A program made the position numbers and the translations under genes. Source: Tabrizicola thermarum (lineage in GTDB: Bacteria > Pseudomonadota > Alphaproteobacteria > Rhodobacterales > Rhodobacteraceae). From it: a stretch of 64,000 bases of DNA. This document shows positions 46,989-56,856 of the stretch, piece after piece. The stretch spans positions 1 through 64,000 of the forward strand of contig NZ_QMJY01000082.1 in the NCBI RefSeq assembly GCF_003574395.1. The letters run 5' to 3'. How positions within the stretch are numbered: the first letter of the stretch is position 1; every line of letters starts with the position of its first letter. The notes beneath the pieces were generated by a model. The model did not search any database and had not been told where the DNA came from. It was given only the letters and a program-made list of their open reading frames with translations.

Positions 46989-48134
46989 ATGGGACTCTCC
47001 AAGACGATCTGGTCCAACCCCACTGATTACCTGAAGAAAGAGCAGCCGGAGAACCCGGTCCTGTTCTTCGCGCCCTCGGCCGCGCAGGCCGCCGCGCGCC
47101 GCTTCATCGACGGCTTTCCGGGCATGGTGACCTATGCCGTCAAGTCGAACCCCGGCGAGGCGATGATCGAGAACCTGGCCGCCGCCGGCGTGCGCGGCTT
47201 TGACTGCGCCTCGCCCTTCGAGATCGACCTGATCCGCCGCCTGGCCCCCGATGCCGCGATCCACTACAACAACCCCGTGCGCGCGCGACACGAGATTGCC
47301 TATGCGGTCGAACGCGGCGTGAAGTCCTACAGCGTCGATTCGAAGTCCGAACTGGCGAAGCTGGTCGAGATGGTCCCGGTCGAGGGCACCGAGATCTCGG
47401 TCCGCTTCAAGCTGCCGGTCGCGGGGGCCGCCTACAACTTCGGCGCCAAGTTCGGCGCGACGGTGGAGCTGGCGGTGGAGCTTCTGCGCGAGGTGGCGGC
47501 GAAGGGCTACATCCCCTCGATCACCTTCCATCCGGGCACGCAATGCACCGACCCGCACGCCTGGGAGGCCTATATCCGCGAGGCCGCGAACATCGCATCG
47601 GCGGCGGGGGTGAAGATCGCGCGGCTGAACGTCGGCGGCGGCTTTCCGAGCCACCGGCTGCAAGCCGTCGTGCCGGAGCTGGAGGACACGTTCCGGCTGA
47701 TCGACCGTGTGGCGACCGAAGCCTTCGGGGCCGACCGCCCGGCCCTTGTCTGCGAACCGGGCCGCGCGCTGTGTGGCGACGCCTTTGCGCTGGCTGCCCG
47801 CGTCAAGGCGCTGCGCGACGGGACGCATGTGTTCCTGAACGACGGGGTCTATGGCTCGTTGACCGAACTGCCGATGATCGGTGTGATCGACCGGATCGAG
47901 GTGCTGGCCGCCGATGGTCACAAGCGCACGGGCGAGGCGCTGCCGCGCATCGTCTTCGGGCCGACCTGCGATTCGGTGGACCGGCTGCCGGGGGAAATTC
48001 CGCTGCCCAACGACCTCGCCGAGGGCGATTTCGTGATCTGGCAGGGGATGGGGTCCTATTCCACCGTCACCAACACCCGCTTCAACGGGTTTGGCGATTT
48101 GCAGATGGCAACGGTCCTGAGCCTGAAGCTATGA
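46989..48134 (+). CDS. ornithine decarboxylase, alanine-racemase-fold type
   Basis: 381 residues of the PLP fold-III decarboxylases. Seen: PLP Lys52 in YAVKSNP, FHPGTQC, the phosphate loop VGGGFP, EPGRALCGD, and FGPTCDSVDRLP, whose Cys-Asp is typical of ornithine rather than diaminopimelate decarboxylase. Makes putrescine. ATG 46989 has AAAGGGA about 9 nt upstream. A lysine/ornithine dual enzyme is possible. Confidence 0.87.
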   Translation: MGLSKTIWSNPTDYLKKEQPENPVLFFAPSAAQAAARRFIDGFPGMVTYAVKSNPGEAMIENLAAAGVRGFDCASPFEIDLIRRLAPDAAIHYNNPVRARHEIAYAVERGVKSYSVDSKSELAKLVEMVPVEGTEISVRFKLPVAGAAYNFGAKFGATVELAVELLREVAAKGYIPSITFHPGTQCTDPHAWEAYIREAANIASAAGVKIARLNVGGGFPSHRLQAVVPELEDTFRLIDRVATEAFGADRPALVCEPGRALCGDAFALAARVKALRDGTHVFLNDGVYGSLTELPMIGVIDRIEVLAADGHKRTGEALPRIVFGPTCDSVDRLPGEIPLPNDLAEGDFVIWQGMGSYSTVTNTRFNGFGDLQMATVLSLKL

Positions 48135-48159
48135 CTGTTTGACAACCCTGTGAAATCGG

Positions 48160-48192
48160 AACGCCCGGCTGGACATGGTCCGCCGGGCGTTT
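48160..48192 (+). terminator. intrinsic terminator after ornithine decarboxylase
   Basis: Perfect 10-bp arms AACGCCCGGC (48160-48169) and GCCGGGCGTT (48182-48191) followed by T, 25 nt past the stop. Confidence 0.7.
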
Positions 48193-48230
48193 AGCATTGC
48201 GGGCAAGGGAACCTTAACCTGTGCCGACCG

Positions 48231-49340
48231 ATGATGGTCGCGCCGCAGCTTCAGGAGAGACCCGCCACGCGCCTACTGGACCGCCTTCGCAGCTTTTTCC
48301 GCCGCACGGTCGCGCCCGAGGTGGAACCGGCCCCCGCGCCCGAACCGGGGCGGGTGCGGGGGATGGTCGATCATGTCGTGATCCTCGACGGCACGCTGTC
48401 CAGCCTCGAACCCGGAATGGAGGGCAACGCCGGGCTTCTGTTCCTTTTGCTGAAGGAGATGGGCCACCATGCCAACCGGCGGCTTTACTACGAGCCGGGG
48501 ATGCAATGGGAAGGCTGGCTGCGCGGGCTGGCGATCATCGAGGGTCGGGGGATCTCCCCGCAGATCCGGCGCGCCTATGGCTGGCTGGCGAGCGGCTATC
48601 GCGAGGGGGACCGGATCTTCCTGTTCGGCTATTCGCGCGGGGCCTTCGCCGTGCGGTCCCTGGCGGGGGTGATCGACCGGGTGGGGCTCTTGCGGCGCGA
48701 ACACGCGACCGAACGTGCGGTGCGGCTGGCCTGGCGGCATTACGAACGCGGGGCGGACAGTCCTGCCGCGCAGGCCTTTGCCCGCCGCTACTGCCACGCT
48801 TCGGTGCCGATCGAGATGGTGGGCGTCTGGGATACGGTGAAGGCCCTGGGAATGCGGCTGCCCTTCTTCTGGATGTTCGCCGTCGACCGTCACGGGTTTC
48901 ACAACCATCAGCTTGGCGCCTCGATCCGGCACGGCTATCACGCGCTGGCGCTGGACGAGACGCGCGCAGCCTTTGCGCCCGTGCTGTGGGACTGTCCGCC
49001 GGACTGGGAGGGCAATGTCGAACAGGTCTGGTTCCGGGGCGCGCATGGCGACATCGGCGGCCAGATCGGCGATTTCGCGGCCGCGCGCCCGCTTGCGAAC
49101 ATTCCGCTGGTCTGGATGCTGGACCGGGCCGAAGCGTTGGGGCTGGCCTTGCCGGAAGGCTGGAGGGAACGCTTTCCCTGCGATCCCGAGGCGCCGATGG
49201 TCGGCACCTGGCGCAGCTGGGGCAAGGCGTTTCTGTTGCGCCGCAAGCGGGTGGTCGGGCGGGACCGTTCCGAACGGCTGCATCCCACCGCACTGCGGGC
49301 GGCCGGGCGGCGCTGGCCCAGCGAACAGCCCGCCGAATAG
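48231..49340 (+). CDS. DUF2235 alpha/beta hydrolase
   Basis: 369 residues. After a variable basic N-terminus, the DUF2235 domain has VILDGTLSSLE, nucleophile elbow FGYSRGAFAVR (Ser135), VGVWDTVKALG and the His loop VWFRGAHGDIGGQ. Related to Tle1-type phospholipases and fungal/bacterial hydrolases, but no type VI secretion genes or immunity gene adjoin it. Substrate unknown. Start at 48231 or the next codon 48234. Confidence 0.8.
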   Translation: MMVAPQLQERPATRLLDRLRSFFRRTVAPEVEPAPAPEPGRVRGMVDHVVILDGTLSSLEPGMEGNAGLLFLLLKEMGHHANRRLYYEPGMQWEGWLRGLAIIEGRGISPQIRRAYGWLASGYREGDRIFLFGYSRGAFAVRSLAGVIDRVGLLRREHATERAVRLAWRHYERGADSPAAQAFARRYCHASVPIEMVGVWDTVKALGMRLPFFWMFAVDRHGFHNHQLGASIRHGYHALALDETRAAFAPVLWDCPPDWEGNVEQVWFRGAHGDIGGQIGDFAAARPLANIPLVWMLDRAEALGLALPEGWRERFPCDPEAPMVGTWRSWGKAFLLRRKRVVGRDRSERLHPTALRAAGRRWPSEQPAE

Positions 49341-49405
49341 GGCTTCTGGCCCGCGCGGCCAGCCCGTATTCTGGGGCCACGACATCGCTGACCGAGGGAT
49401 CCGAC

Positions 49406-50278
49406 ATGCGCCATGTGACCGTTGCCGCCACCCAGTTCGCCTGTTCCTGGGACCTGCCCGCCAATGCCGACCGCGCCGAGGCTCTGGTGCGGCAGGCGGC
49501 GGGGCAGGGCGCGCAGGTGGTGCTGATCCAGGAGCTGTTCGCGGCCCCCTATTTCTGCATCGAGGAACATCCGCAGTATTTCGATCTGGCCCGGCCCATT
49601 GACGGCCACCCGCTGGTTGCGCGCTTTGCGGCGCTGGCGAAGGAGCTGGGCGTGGTGATCCCGGTCAGCGTCTTCGAACGCGCTGGCCAGGCCTTCTTCA
49701 ACTCGGTGGCGATGGTCGATGCGGATGGCCGGGTGCTGGGGGTCTACCGGAAAAGCCATATCCCGCAGGGGCCGGGCTATGAGGAGAAATACTATTTCTC
49801 GCCCGGCGACACCGGCTTTCGCGTCTGGGATACGGCCTTCGGGCGGATCGGCGTCGGCATCTGCTGGGACCAGTGGTTCCCCGAAGCGGCGCGGTCCATG
49901 GCGCTGATGGGGGCGGAACTGCTGCTTTATCCGACCGCTATCGGGTCGGAACCGCCGGCCCCCGGCTATGACAGCCAGCCGCATTGGGAGATGGTCCAGC
50001 GCGGCCATGCGGCGGCGAACTTCCTGCCGCTGGTCGCCTCGAACCGGATCGGGACGGAGGTGGCGCCGGACGGGCGCGAGGTGACGTTCTACGGCTCATC
50101 CTTCATTGCCGACCACACCGGGCAGCTGGCGGCAAAGGCCGACCGCGCGACCGAAGGCGTCCTGGTCCACCGGTTCGACCTTGACGCCATCGCGGCCCTG
50201 CGCGCGAGCTGGGGCCTGTTCCGCGACCGGCGGCCCGAGCTTTACACTGCGGTCGGCACGCTTGACGGGCGTGCCTGA
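49406..50278 (+). CDS. aguB: N-carbamoylputrescine amidase (nitrilase superfamily)
   Basis: 290 residues with the nitrilase triad Glu43 (IQELFAAPYF), Lys116 (YRKSHIP) and Cys153 (GICWDQWFPE). The segments YRKSHIPQGPGYEEKYYFSPGD and FYGSSFIADHTG are those of N-carbamoylputrescine amidase, which frees putrescine at the end of the agmatine route. Agmatine deiminase and arginine decarboxylase are not in the window. Near ornithine decarboxylase, giving two putrescine-forming enzymes within 3.5 kb. Confidence 0.9.
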   Translation: MRHVTVAATQFACSWDLPANADRAEALVRQAAGQGAQVVLIQELFAAPYFCIEEHPQYFDLARPIDGHPLVARFAALAKELGVVIPVSVFERAGQAFFNSVAMVDADGRVLGVYRKSHIPQGPGYEEKYYFSPGDTGFRVWDTAFGRIGVGICWDQWFPEAARSMALMGAELLLYPTAIGSEPPAPGYDSQPHWEMVQRGHAAANFLPLVASNRIGTEVAPDGREVTFYGSSFIADHTGQLAAKADRATEGVLVHRFDLDAIAALRASWGLFRDRRPELYTAVGTLDGRA

Positions 50279-50291
50279 CCCCGGCGCCTTG

Positions 50292-50334
50292 CTCGCTTGC
50301 GCGTCGTTCCTCGCGGGACTTCGGCGCAAGCGAG
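50292..50334. terminator. bidirectional hairpin between aguB and aox
   Basis: Perfect 11-bp arms CTCGCTTGCGC (50292-50302) and GCGCAAGCGAG (50324-50334) with a 21-nt loop, between convergent genes. No T-run. Confidence 0.5.
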
Positions 50335-50341
50335 GGGACGC

Positions 50342-50971
50342 TTATGCGGCCTTCAGTTCGTCGGCCATCTCGTGGTTGCGGTCGCGGTGGCCGGCCTCGT
50401 CGGCGCGGACGGCGATCACCACGTCGCGAAGGCGGGCCTTCGGCCCGAGGTTCCAGTAGTCGATGGCGATCTGCGGGGCGGGGACGTTCTCCACCAGCCC
50501 GGCGTCGATCTGCGCCAGATACTGGGTGTAGCTGACCACCGCCTCTTCCTCGAGATAGCCCACGATCCGGTGCGCGATGCGGGGGGCGAAGAGGTAAAGC
50601 CAGAAATAGGCGTTATAGAAGATCGCCTGGCCCAGCATGATGATCGCCCGTTCCAGCCGCGAGGGCTGGGCGATGTGGATGAAGGTCATCAGGTGCATCC
50701 GTTCGTTCTCGGCCTCGTCGAGCAGTTCCCTGATCCAGCCCTGGTCGTCGCGGATGTGGCGCAGCGCCTTCAGGTGTTGCAGAAGCCCGCCCACCATGCC
50801 CGGCACGGCGGCGACGGTTTCCAGCACCACGGCGCGGTGGCCGTAGCGTTTGGAAAAGAAGGCATCGGCAAAGAGGCGCATGAACTTGACGGTGCGAAAC
50901 GCGATGCGGTCGCCAAGCGTCACCGGCGCGTGGTGCGCGGTCAGGTCGGGATAGGTGTCTTTCATGGTCAT
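50342..50971 (-). CDS. aox: alternative oxidase (di-iron ubiquinol oxidase)
   Basis: 209-residue monotopic inner-membrane enzyme that passes electrons from ubiquinol to oxygen without pumping protons. The di-iron ligands are all present: Glu51 (LET), Glu90 and His93 (NERMHL), the Glu cluster 141-143 (LEEEAVVSYT), Glu192 and His195 (RADEAGHRD). This is the plant-type AOX signature. The bacterial protein lacks the plant regulatory N-terminus. GGAG precedes the ATG. Confers cyanide-insensitive respiration and is often tied to stress or nitric oxide. Confidence 0.95.
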   Translation of the reverse strand: MTMKDTYPDLTAHHAPVTLGDRIAFRTVKFMRLFADAFFSKRYGHRAVVLETVAAVPGMVGGLLQHLKALRHIRDDQGWIRELLDEAENERMHLMTFIHIAQPSRLERAIIMLGQAIFYNAYFWLYLFAPRIAHRIVGYLEEEAVVSYTQYLAQIDAGLVENVPAPQIAIDYWNLGPKARLRDVVIAVRADEAGHRDRNHEMADELKAA

Positions 50972-51056
50972 ACTCCACAGTCGAAAGCACAGCGGAGATA
51001 TGGGGGTTTTCCGACAGAAATCATCCGGCTTGCCCTGCGGCCTCTGGGCGCAGCAG

Positions 51057-51082
51057 AAAGGCCGCCCGGGGGGGCGGCCTTT
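51057..51082 (-). terminator. intrinsic terminator after gltA
   Basis: Arms AAAGGCCGCC (51057-51066) and GGCGGCCTTT (51073-51082) are perfect inverses. On the minus strand it lies 35 nt past the gltA stop. Confidence 0.75.
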
Positions 51083-51116
51083 GCAAGGGACTTGTCGGTC
51101 AGGTAGTGTTGCGCCT

Positions 51117-52406
51117 TCAGCGGTGGCGCAGATCGACGTAATCGCGCTTTTGCGGGCCGATATACAGTTGCCGCGGGCGACCGATCTTCTGGTTCTTGTC
51201 GGCGATCATCTCTTTCCACTGGCTGATCCAGCCCACGGTGCGCGAGATCGCGAAGATCGGGGTGAACATCGAGGTCGGGAAGCCCATCGCCTCGAGGATG
51301 ATGCCCGAGTAGAAGTCGACATTCGGGTAGAGCTTCTTCGAGACGAAATAGTCGTCCTCCAGCGCGATCCGCTCCAGCTCCTTGGCGACCTGGAGGAGCG
51401 GATTGTTCTCGATCCCCAGCAGACCCAGCACCTCGTCGGCCGATTCCTTCATCACCTTGGCGCGCGGGTCGAAGTTCTTGTAGACGCGGTGGCCGAAGCC
51501 CATCAGGCGGAAGCCCGAGGACTTGTCCTTGGCCTTGGCGATGTATTCCGGGATGCGGTCGACAGTGCCGATTTCCTTCAGCATCTCAAGGCAAGCCTGG
51601 TTCGCCCCACCATGCGCGGGCCCCCAGAGGCAGGCGATCCCGGCCGCGATGCAGGCAAACGGGTTCGCGCCCGAAGACCCCGCCAGCCGCACCGTCGAGG
51701 TCGAGGCGTTCTGCTCATGATCCGCATGCAGCATCATGATGCGGTCCATCGCCTTTTCCAGGATCGGGTTGACGACATACTCCTCGGCCGGGACGGCAAA
51801 GCACATCTGCAGGAAGTTGCCCGCATAGCTGAGCGCGTTCTTCGGGTAGACGAAAGGCTGGCCCACCGAATACTTGTAGGCCATCGCCGCGATGGTCGGC
51901 AGCTTGGCGATCATGCGGATCGCGGCCACCTCGCGCTGCCAGGGGTCGTTGATGTCGGTCGAGTCGTGGTAGAAGGCCGCCATCGCGCCCACCACGCCCA
52001 CCATCGTCGCCATCGGATGCGCGTCGCGGCGGAAGCCACGGAAGAAGTAGTGCATCTGTTCGTGCACCATCGTGTGCTTGGTCACGCGCTGGGTGAAGTC
52101 TGCAAGCTGCGCTGCGGTCGGCAGTTCGCCGTAGAGCAGCAGATAGCAGACCTCGAGATGCGTCGATTTTTCCGCCAGCTGTTCGATCGGATAGCCGCGA
52201 TAGAGAAGCTCGCCCACATCGCCGTCGATGTAGGTGATGGCGCTTTCGCAGGCGGCGGTCGAGGTGAAACCCGGATCGAAGGTGAAGACGTCCGCTTCGG
52301 CATAAAGCTTGCGGATGTCCAGCACATCGGGGCCGAGGGTGGGTTTGAGGACCGGAAGGTCGTAGGTCTTTCCGTCCAGTTCAAGTTTTGCGACTTTGTC
52401 CGACAT
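51117..52406 (-). CDS. gltA: citrate synthase (type II)
   Basis: 429 residues. Catalytic His in [16 protein letters not shown], second His in [14 protein letters not shown] and Asp in the C-terminal region near [14 protein letters not shown]. Hexameric type-II enzyme of the TCA cycle, likely NADH-sensitive in this group. Preceded by gltX on the same strand. Confidence 0.97.
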   Translation of the reverse strand: MSDKVAKLELDGKTYDLPVLKPTLGPDVLDIRKLYAEADVFTFDPGFTSTAACESAITYIDGDVGELLYRGYPIEQLAEKSTHLEVCYLLLYGELPTAAQLADFTQRVTKHTMVHEQMHYFFRGFRRDAHPMATMVGVVGAMAAFYHDSTDINDPWQREVAAIRMIAKLPTIAAMAYKYSVGQPFVYPKNALSYAGNFLQMCFAVPAEEYVVNPILEKAMDRIMMLHADHEQNASTSTVRLAGSSGANPFACIAAGIACLWGPAHGGANQACLEMLKEIGTVDRIPEYIAKAKDKSSGFRLMGFGHRVYKNFDPRAKVMKESADEVLGLLGIENNPLLQVAKELERIALEDDYFVSKKLYPNVDFYSGIILEAMGFPTSMFTPIFAISRTVGWISQWKEMIADKNQKIGRPRQLYIGPQKRDYVDLRHR

Positions 52407-52500
52407 GTCTCTCCCCGGTGATGGCGGGCCGACCCTGGCAGGGGAGACCCTCGGCTATCCTGCACCCCGGCTGGGGTGGCTGCAAGGCAGGGGCGCCAAG

Positions 52501-53901
52501 TCAGAGGCTTGCGTCCGACAGCCTTGCGACGGTTTCCTCGCGACCGATGACCAGCATCATGTCGTAAACCGATGGTGTAACAGTTCGACCCGCAAGCGCG
52601 GCCCGCAGAGGCGCTGCGAGCTTGCCGAAACCGATGCCGTTTTCTGCGGCAATCCCGGTCAGGATCGGCTCCAGCGCCTCCTTTGTCCAGCTAGCATTTT
52701 GCAGGCGCGGCGTCAACGATTTCAGTATACCACGGGATACCGTATCCAGCGCCTCTGCCGCCTTTGGCTCTGGGACGATGGGGCGAGAGACCATCAGGAA
52801 CGTAGCCTTATCAAGCAGTTCCTGGAATGTCTTCGCAGATGACTTCAGGAACGGCAGTGCCCGTTTCATCAGCGCCTCCTGCGTTTCGGTCAGCGGAGGA
52901 CGGCCCGCGGCGGCGAGGTAGCCCTGCAATTCATGCAGCAGTGCGGCATCGTCGGCCATCGCCATGTGGTGGCCGCAGGTGTTCTCCAGCTTCTTGAAGT
53001 CGAGCCGGGCCGGGGCGCGGCCGATCCCGGACAGGTCGAACATCTTCATCGCCTCTTCCGAGGTGAAGATCTCGGCATCGCCATGCGCCCAGCCAAGCCG
53101 CGTCAGGTAATTGCGCATCCCCGCCGCCGGGTAGCCCATGGCCTGATATTCCTCGACCCCCGTGGCGCCGTGGCGTTTCGACAGTTTCTTGCCGTCCGGC
53201 CCGTGGATCAGCGGGATATGCGCCCAAGTAGGCACCTGCCAGCCCATCGCGTCATAGACCATCTGCTGGCGTGCCGCGTTGTTCAGGTGATCGTCGCCCC
53301 GGATCACATGGGTCACGCCCATGTCGTGATCGTCCACCACCACGGCCAGCATGTAGACGGGCGTCCCGTCACTGCGCAGGACGATCATGTCGTCCAGCGT
53401 CTCGTTCCTGATGACCACGCGGCCCTGGACCTTGTCGTCGATCACCGTCTCGCCGGTGCGCGGGGCCTTCATGCGGATCACGTAGGGCGCGTCGGGGTGG
53501 GTGGAGGGGTCCGCGTCGCGCCAGGGCGACTGGAAGACGGGATAGCGCCCGGCGGCCTCTTCCGCCGCGCGGAAGGCCGCGATTTCCTCCTGCGTCGAAA
53601 AGCACTTGTAGGCCGTTCCTCGCGCAAGCATCTCATGCGCGACCTCGGCGTGGCGGTCGCGGCGGGCGAACTGGCTGACCACCTCGCCATCCCAGTCGAG
53701 GCCGAGCCAGGTCAAGCCCCGCAGGATCGCCGCCGTCGCCTCCGGGGTCGATCGTTCGCGGTCGGTATCCTCGATCCGCAGCAGGAACTTGCCCCCGCGA
53801 CCCCGTGCGTAAAGCCAGTTGAACAGCGCGGTCCGCCCGCCGCCGATGTGCAGATAGCCGGTGGGCGAAGGCGCAAAGCGGGTGACGACCGGGCTGGACA
53901 T
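52501..53901 (-). CDS. gltX: glutamate-tRNA ligase
   Basis: 466 residues, class I aminoacyl-tRNA synthetase. HIGG (18-21) replaces the classic HIGH in [21 protein letters not shown], and KLSKRHG closes the ATP site. Charges tRNA-Glu; in many alphaproteobacteria the same enzyme also serves tRNA-Gln through GatCAB. The last 380 bases or so (52501 to about 52880) use rarer codons such as ATA and GTA and have lower GC than the rest of the gene. Divergent from comEC. Confidence 0.96.
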   Translation of the reverse strand: MSSPVVTRFAPSPTGYLHIGGGRTALFNWLYARGRGGKFLLRIEDTDRERSTPEATAAILRGLTWLGLDWDGEVVSQFARRDRHAEVAHEMLARGTAYKCFSTQEEIAAFRAAEEAAGRYPVFQSPWRDADPSTHPDAPYVIRMKAPRTGETVIDDKVQGRVVIRNETLDDMIVLRSDGTPVYMLAVVVDDHDMGVTHVIRGDDHLNNAARQQMVYDAMGWQVPTWAHIPLIHGPDGKKLSKRHGATGVEEYQAMGYPAAGMRNYLTRLGWAHGDAEIFTSEEAMKMFDLSGIGRAPARLDFKKLENTCGHHMAMADDAALLHELQGYLAAAGRPPLTETQEALMKRALPFLKSSAKTFQELLDKATFLMVSRPIVPEPKAAEALDTVSRGILKSLTPRLQNASWTKEALEPILTGIAAENGIGFGKLAAPLRAALAGRTVTPSVYDMMLVIGREETVARLSDASL

Positions 53902-53966
53902 GACGGCATTAACCTTTCGGAAACCATGCGGGGAGTAGGGTTGCGCCGGGTTTAGGCAATCGCGGG

Positions 53967-56090
53967 GTGGGAAACAAGGTGGCGCCGGTCGAGCGGATCA
54001 CGCGAGGGCTGCTCTGGCCGCTGGAGGCGCTGCAATCGGCGCGGGGGATGCTGTTTCCCTGGATCGCCGTGCTGATCGGCTGCGGCATCGGCGTCTGGTT
54101 CTGGGTGCCCGAAGAGCCGGGGACGGAAAGCTATGTCCTGGCGTCGCTGGCACTTGCGGGGGGCGTGACGCTTGCGCTGGCGTCCGACCTTGCGCGACCG
54201 CTTGGCCTGGGCGTGGCGGCACTTGCCGCAGGCTGGATCGCGGCCGGTGTGCGGGCACATGCGCTGGACGCGCCGATGCTGACCTTCCGCTACTATGGCC
54301 CGGTCGAGGGAAGGATCGTCGAGATCGGCCGTTCGCAGTCCGACGCGCTGCGCCTGACGCTGGACCGGGTCGTGCTGCGCGAGGTCGCCCCCGACAAGAC
54401 CCCCGCCCGCGTCCGCGTCTCGTTGCAGAAGGACGGCGGCTGGCTGACCCCGATGCCGGGGCAGGTGGTGATCCTGACCGCGAACCTTGCCGCGCCCGAG
54501 GGCCCGGTCGAGCCCGGAGCCTTCGATTTCCGCCGCATGGCCTATTTCGACCAGCTGGGCGCCGTGGGCTATACCCGCACGCCGGTCCTGCTGCTGGAAG
54601 AGCCCGCAGGCGGCGCGCTGCCCGTCGACCGGCTGCGCCGCTGGCTCACGCAGGGGATGCTGGCGCGGATGGACGGCCAGGCCGGAGCCTTCGCCGCCGG
54701 CGCGATGACCGGAGACCGCTCGGCGATCACCGAGGACACGGTCCGGGCGCTGCGCGACAGCTCGCTTGCCCACCTGCTGGCCATCTCCGGGATGAACATG
54801 GCCTTCCTGACCGGATTCGTCTTTGCGCTGATCCGCTATGGGCTGGCGCTGGTGCCCTTTGTCGCGCTGCGGGTGAACACCAGGAAGGTTGCGGCCTGGG
54901 TCAGCCTGGGGGTGGCGCTGTTCTATCTGCTTCTGTCGGGGGCGAACGTGGCGACCGAACGGGCCTTCATCATGATCTCGGTGTTTCTGGGCGCGATCCT
55001 GCTGGACCGCCGGGCGCTGACCCTGCGGTCGGTGGCGGTGGCCGGGATGATCCTGTTGCTGGCGAAACCCGAAAGCCTGCTGGAGCCCGGCTTCCAGATG
55101 TCCTTTGCCGCCACCATCGCGCTGATCGTGGGCTTCGCCGCGCTGGACGGCAGCATCTATCGCCAGCGGCTGCCACGCTGGCTGATGCCGGTCTTCACGC
55201 TGGTCCTGTCCTCGCTGATCGGCGGGTTGTCCACCGCGCCCTATGCGGCGGCGCATTTCAACCGCTTCACCGACTATGGCCTTCTGGCCAATCTCCTGAC
55301 CGTGCCGGTGATGGGGGCGGTGGTGATGCCTGCTGGCGCAATGGCCGCGTTGCTGGCGCCCGTGGGGCTGGAGGGCCTGCCGCTTTGGGTCATGGAGCAG
55401 GGCGCGCGCTGGATTCTCTTCGTGGCGCACTGGGTTGCCGGGCTGGAGGGCTCGGTCACCGCCATCCCCGCGCCGGGGCCCTGGGTGCTGCCGCTGTTCA
55501 CCCTGGGGGCGCTCTGGCTGATCCTGTGGCGGGGGCGGGTGCAACTGGTCGGCGCCCTGCCGGTTCTGGCGGCCGTCGTGCTTTGGGCGATGGCGGACCG
55601 TCCGGCGCTGCTGATTTCGGGCGATGGGAGGCTCGTCGGCATTGCGGGGCCAGAGGGGCGGGCGCTGTCGGCGGCCAGGGGCGGGGGCTTCGCCGCCGAG
55701 AACTGGTTGCAGAACGACGGCGACCTTGCCGCACAGGAGGTCGCGGCGAGGCGCCCGGGGTTCGAGGGGCCGAAGGGCGAACGGTGGTTCGACCTAGCGG
55801 GTCTTCGGGCGGTGTCCCTGTCGGGCAAGGGGGCCGAGGCGAAGCTGGCCCAGGTCTGCCGCTCGGCCGACCTGGTGATCCTTGCGGCAAAGGCCGAGGC
55901 GGTGCCACCCGGTTGCCGGCTGATCGACCAGCAGACCCTGGCCCAGACCGGCCCCCTTGCGGTGTGGCAGAGCGCTGCGACCCTGCGGTTCGAAACGACA
56001 AAGGGGGCGCACCGTCTTTGGTCGCCCCCGTCGCGGGAGGTGGACCTGCCGGACCTGTCGGTCAGGCAGGTCGCCCTGGCCGGTCAGTAG
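53967..56090 (+). CDS. ComEC/Rec2-family membrane protein
   Basis: 707 residues starting with GTG. N-terminal DUF4131 region (membrane helices then an OB-like loop), then the competence domain with [46 protein letters not shown] and [10 protein letters not shown]. The C-terminal part ([21 protein letters not shown]...) has no HxHxDH metallo-beta-lactamase motif, unlike Bacillus ComEC. It would form the inner-membrane channel for DNA uptake. In Rhodobacterales this gene beside gltX and lexA is common, and competence is not proven. Confidence 0.85.
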   Translation: MGNKVAPVERITRGLLWPLEALQSARGMLFPWIAVLIGCGIGVWFWVPEEPGTESYVLASLALAGGVTLALASDLARPLGLGVAALAAGWIAAGVRAHALDAPMLTFRYYGPVEGRIVEIGRSQSDALRLTLDRVVLREVAPDKTPARVRVSLQKDGGWLTPMPGQVVILTANLAAPEGPVEPGAFDFRRMAYFDQLGAVGYTRTPVLLLEEPAGGALPVDRLRRWLTQGMLARMDGQAGAFAAGAMTGDRSAITEDTVRALRDSSLAHLLAISGMNMAFLTGFVFALIRYGLALVPFVALRVNTRKVAAWVSLGVALFYLLLSGANVATERAFIMISVFLGAILLDRRALTLRSVAVAGMILLLAKPESLLEPGFQMSFAATIALIVGFAALDGSIYRQRLPRWLMPVFTLVLSSLIGGLSTAPYAAAHFNRFTDYGLLANLLTVPVMGAVVMPAGAMAALLAPVGLEGLPLWVMEQGARWILFVAHWVAGLEGSVTAIPAPGPWVLPLFTLGALWLILWRGRVQLVGALPVLAAVVLWAMADRPALLISGDGRLVGIAGPEGRALSAARGGGFAAENWLQNDGDLAAQEVAARRPGFEGPKGERWFDLAGLRAVSLSGKGAEAKLAQVCRSADLVILAAKAEAVPPGCRLIDQQTLAQTGPLAVWQSAATLRFETTKGAHRLWSPPSREVDLPDLSVRQVALAGQ

Positions 56091-56777
56091 TCAGTAGCTG
56101 CGGATCAGCCCGACAAGGCGGCCCTGCACCTTGACAAGGTGGTCGGGGAACACCCGCGTCTCGTAGGCGGAGTTGGCGGCCTCGAGCGCGATCATGTTGC
56201 CGCGGCGGCGATAGCGCTTCAGCGTGGCCTCATGGTCCTCGACCAGAGCCACGACGATATCGCCGTTCTCGGCCGTGGACTGTTCGCGGATCACCACGAT
56301 GTCGCCATCGTTGATCCCGGCCTCGATCATGGAATCGCCTTTGACTTCAAGGGCATAGTGCTGCCCCTTGCCCGACAGCATCGACCCCGGCACCGCAACG
56401 TGGTGCGAGACTTCGGAGATCGCCTCGATCGGCACACCGGCGGCGATGCGGCCCATCACCGGCAGTTCCATCGCATGAACCGCAGAGATCGGCATCGCGC
56501 CGCGCGGCGGATCGACCCTGTCGCCGTCGATCACTTTGGGCGAGAAGCCCGGCTTTTCCATCGCCTCGGGCAGCTTCACGATTTCCAGCGCCCGGGCGCG
56601 GTGGGCGAGGCGGCGGATGAAGCCGCGTTCCTCCAGCGCCGTGATCAGCCGGTGGATCCCGGACTTCGACCGCAGGTCCAGCGCATCCTTCATCTCGTCG
56701 AAGGAGGGGGGCACCCCGTCGCGGTCCATCCGCGTCTTGATGAAGTCGAGAAGTTCCAACTGCTTGCGTGTCAGCAC
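56091..56777 (-). CDS. lexA: SOS repressor LexA
   Basis: 228 residues from GTG 56777 ([13 protein letters not shown]), chosen over GTG 56792 because family members begin here and GGGAG lies upstream. N-terminal winged helix, self-cleavage bond Ala113-Gly114 ([10 protein letters not shown]), catalytic Ser149 (KGDSMIEAG) and Lys187 (EATLKRY). Cuts itself when RecA is activated. A GTTC-N7-GTTC box overlaps its promoter, so it represses itself. Confidence 0.96.
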   Translation of the reverse strand: MLTRKQLELLDFIKTRMDRDGVPPSFDEMKDALDLRSKSGIHRLITALEERGFIRRLAHRARALEIVKLPEAMEKPGFSPKVIDGDRVDPPRGAMPISAVHAMELPVMGRIAAGVPIEAISEVSHHVAVPGSMLSGKGQHYALEVKGDSMIEAGINDGDIVVIREQSTAENGDIVVALVEDHEATLKRYRRRGNMIALEAANSAYETRVFPDHLVKVQGRLVGLIRSY

Positions 56778-56810
56778 GGGGTCCACTCCCACATCATGCG
56801 TTTACACAAT

Positions 56811-56839
56811 GTTCTGCCCGTGTTCCCGGTTTGTGTCAA
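56811..56839 (-). promoter_or_regulatory. lexA promoter with overlapping SOS box
   Basis: On the plus strand GTTC (56811-56814), seven bases, GTTC (56822-56825) is a perfect alphaproteobacterial LexA box. On the minus strand a consensus -35 TTGACA lies at 56834-56839; 17 nt on, the -10 position (56811-56816) falls inside the box. LexA binding would directly block RNA polymerase. Confidence 0.8.
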
Positions 56840-56856
56840 GACATATCCACAGGCGA

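Noticed and set aside
48231-49340. DUF2235 protein as a type VI secretion toxin
   Set aside because: No secretion, VgrG, PAAR or immunity gene adjoins it; the fold alone is not enough.
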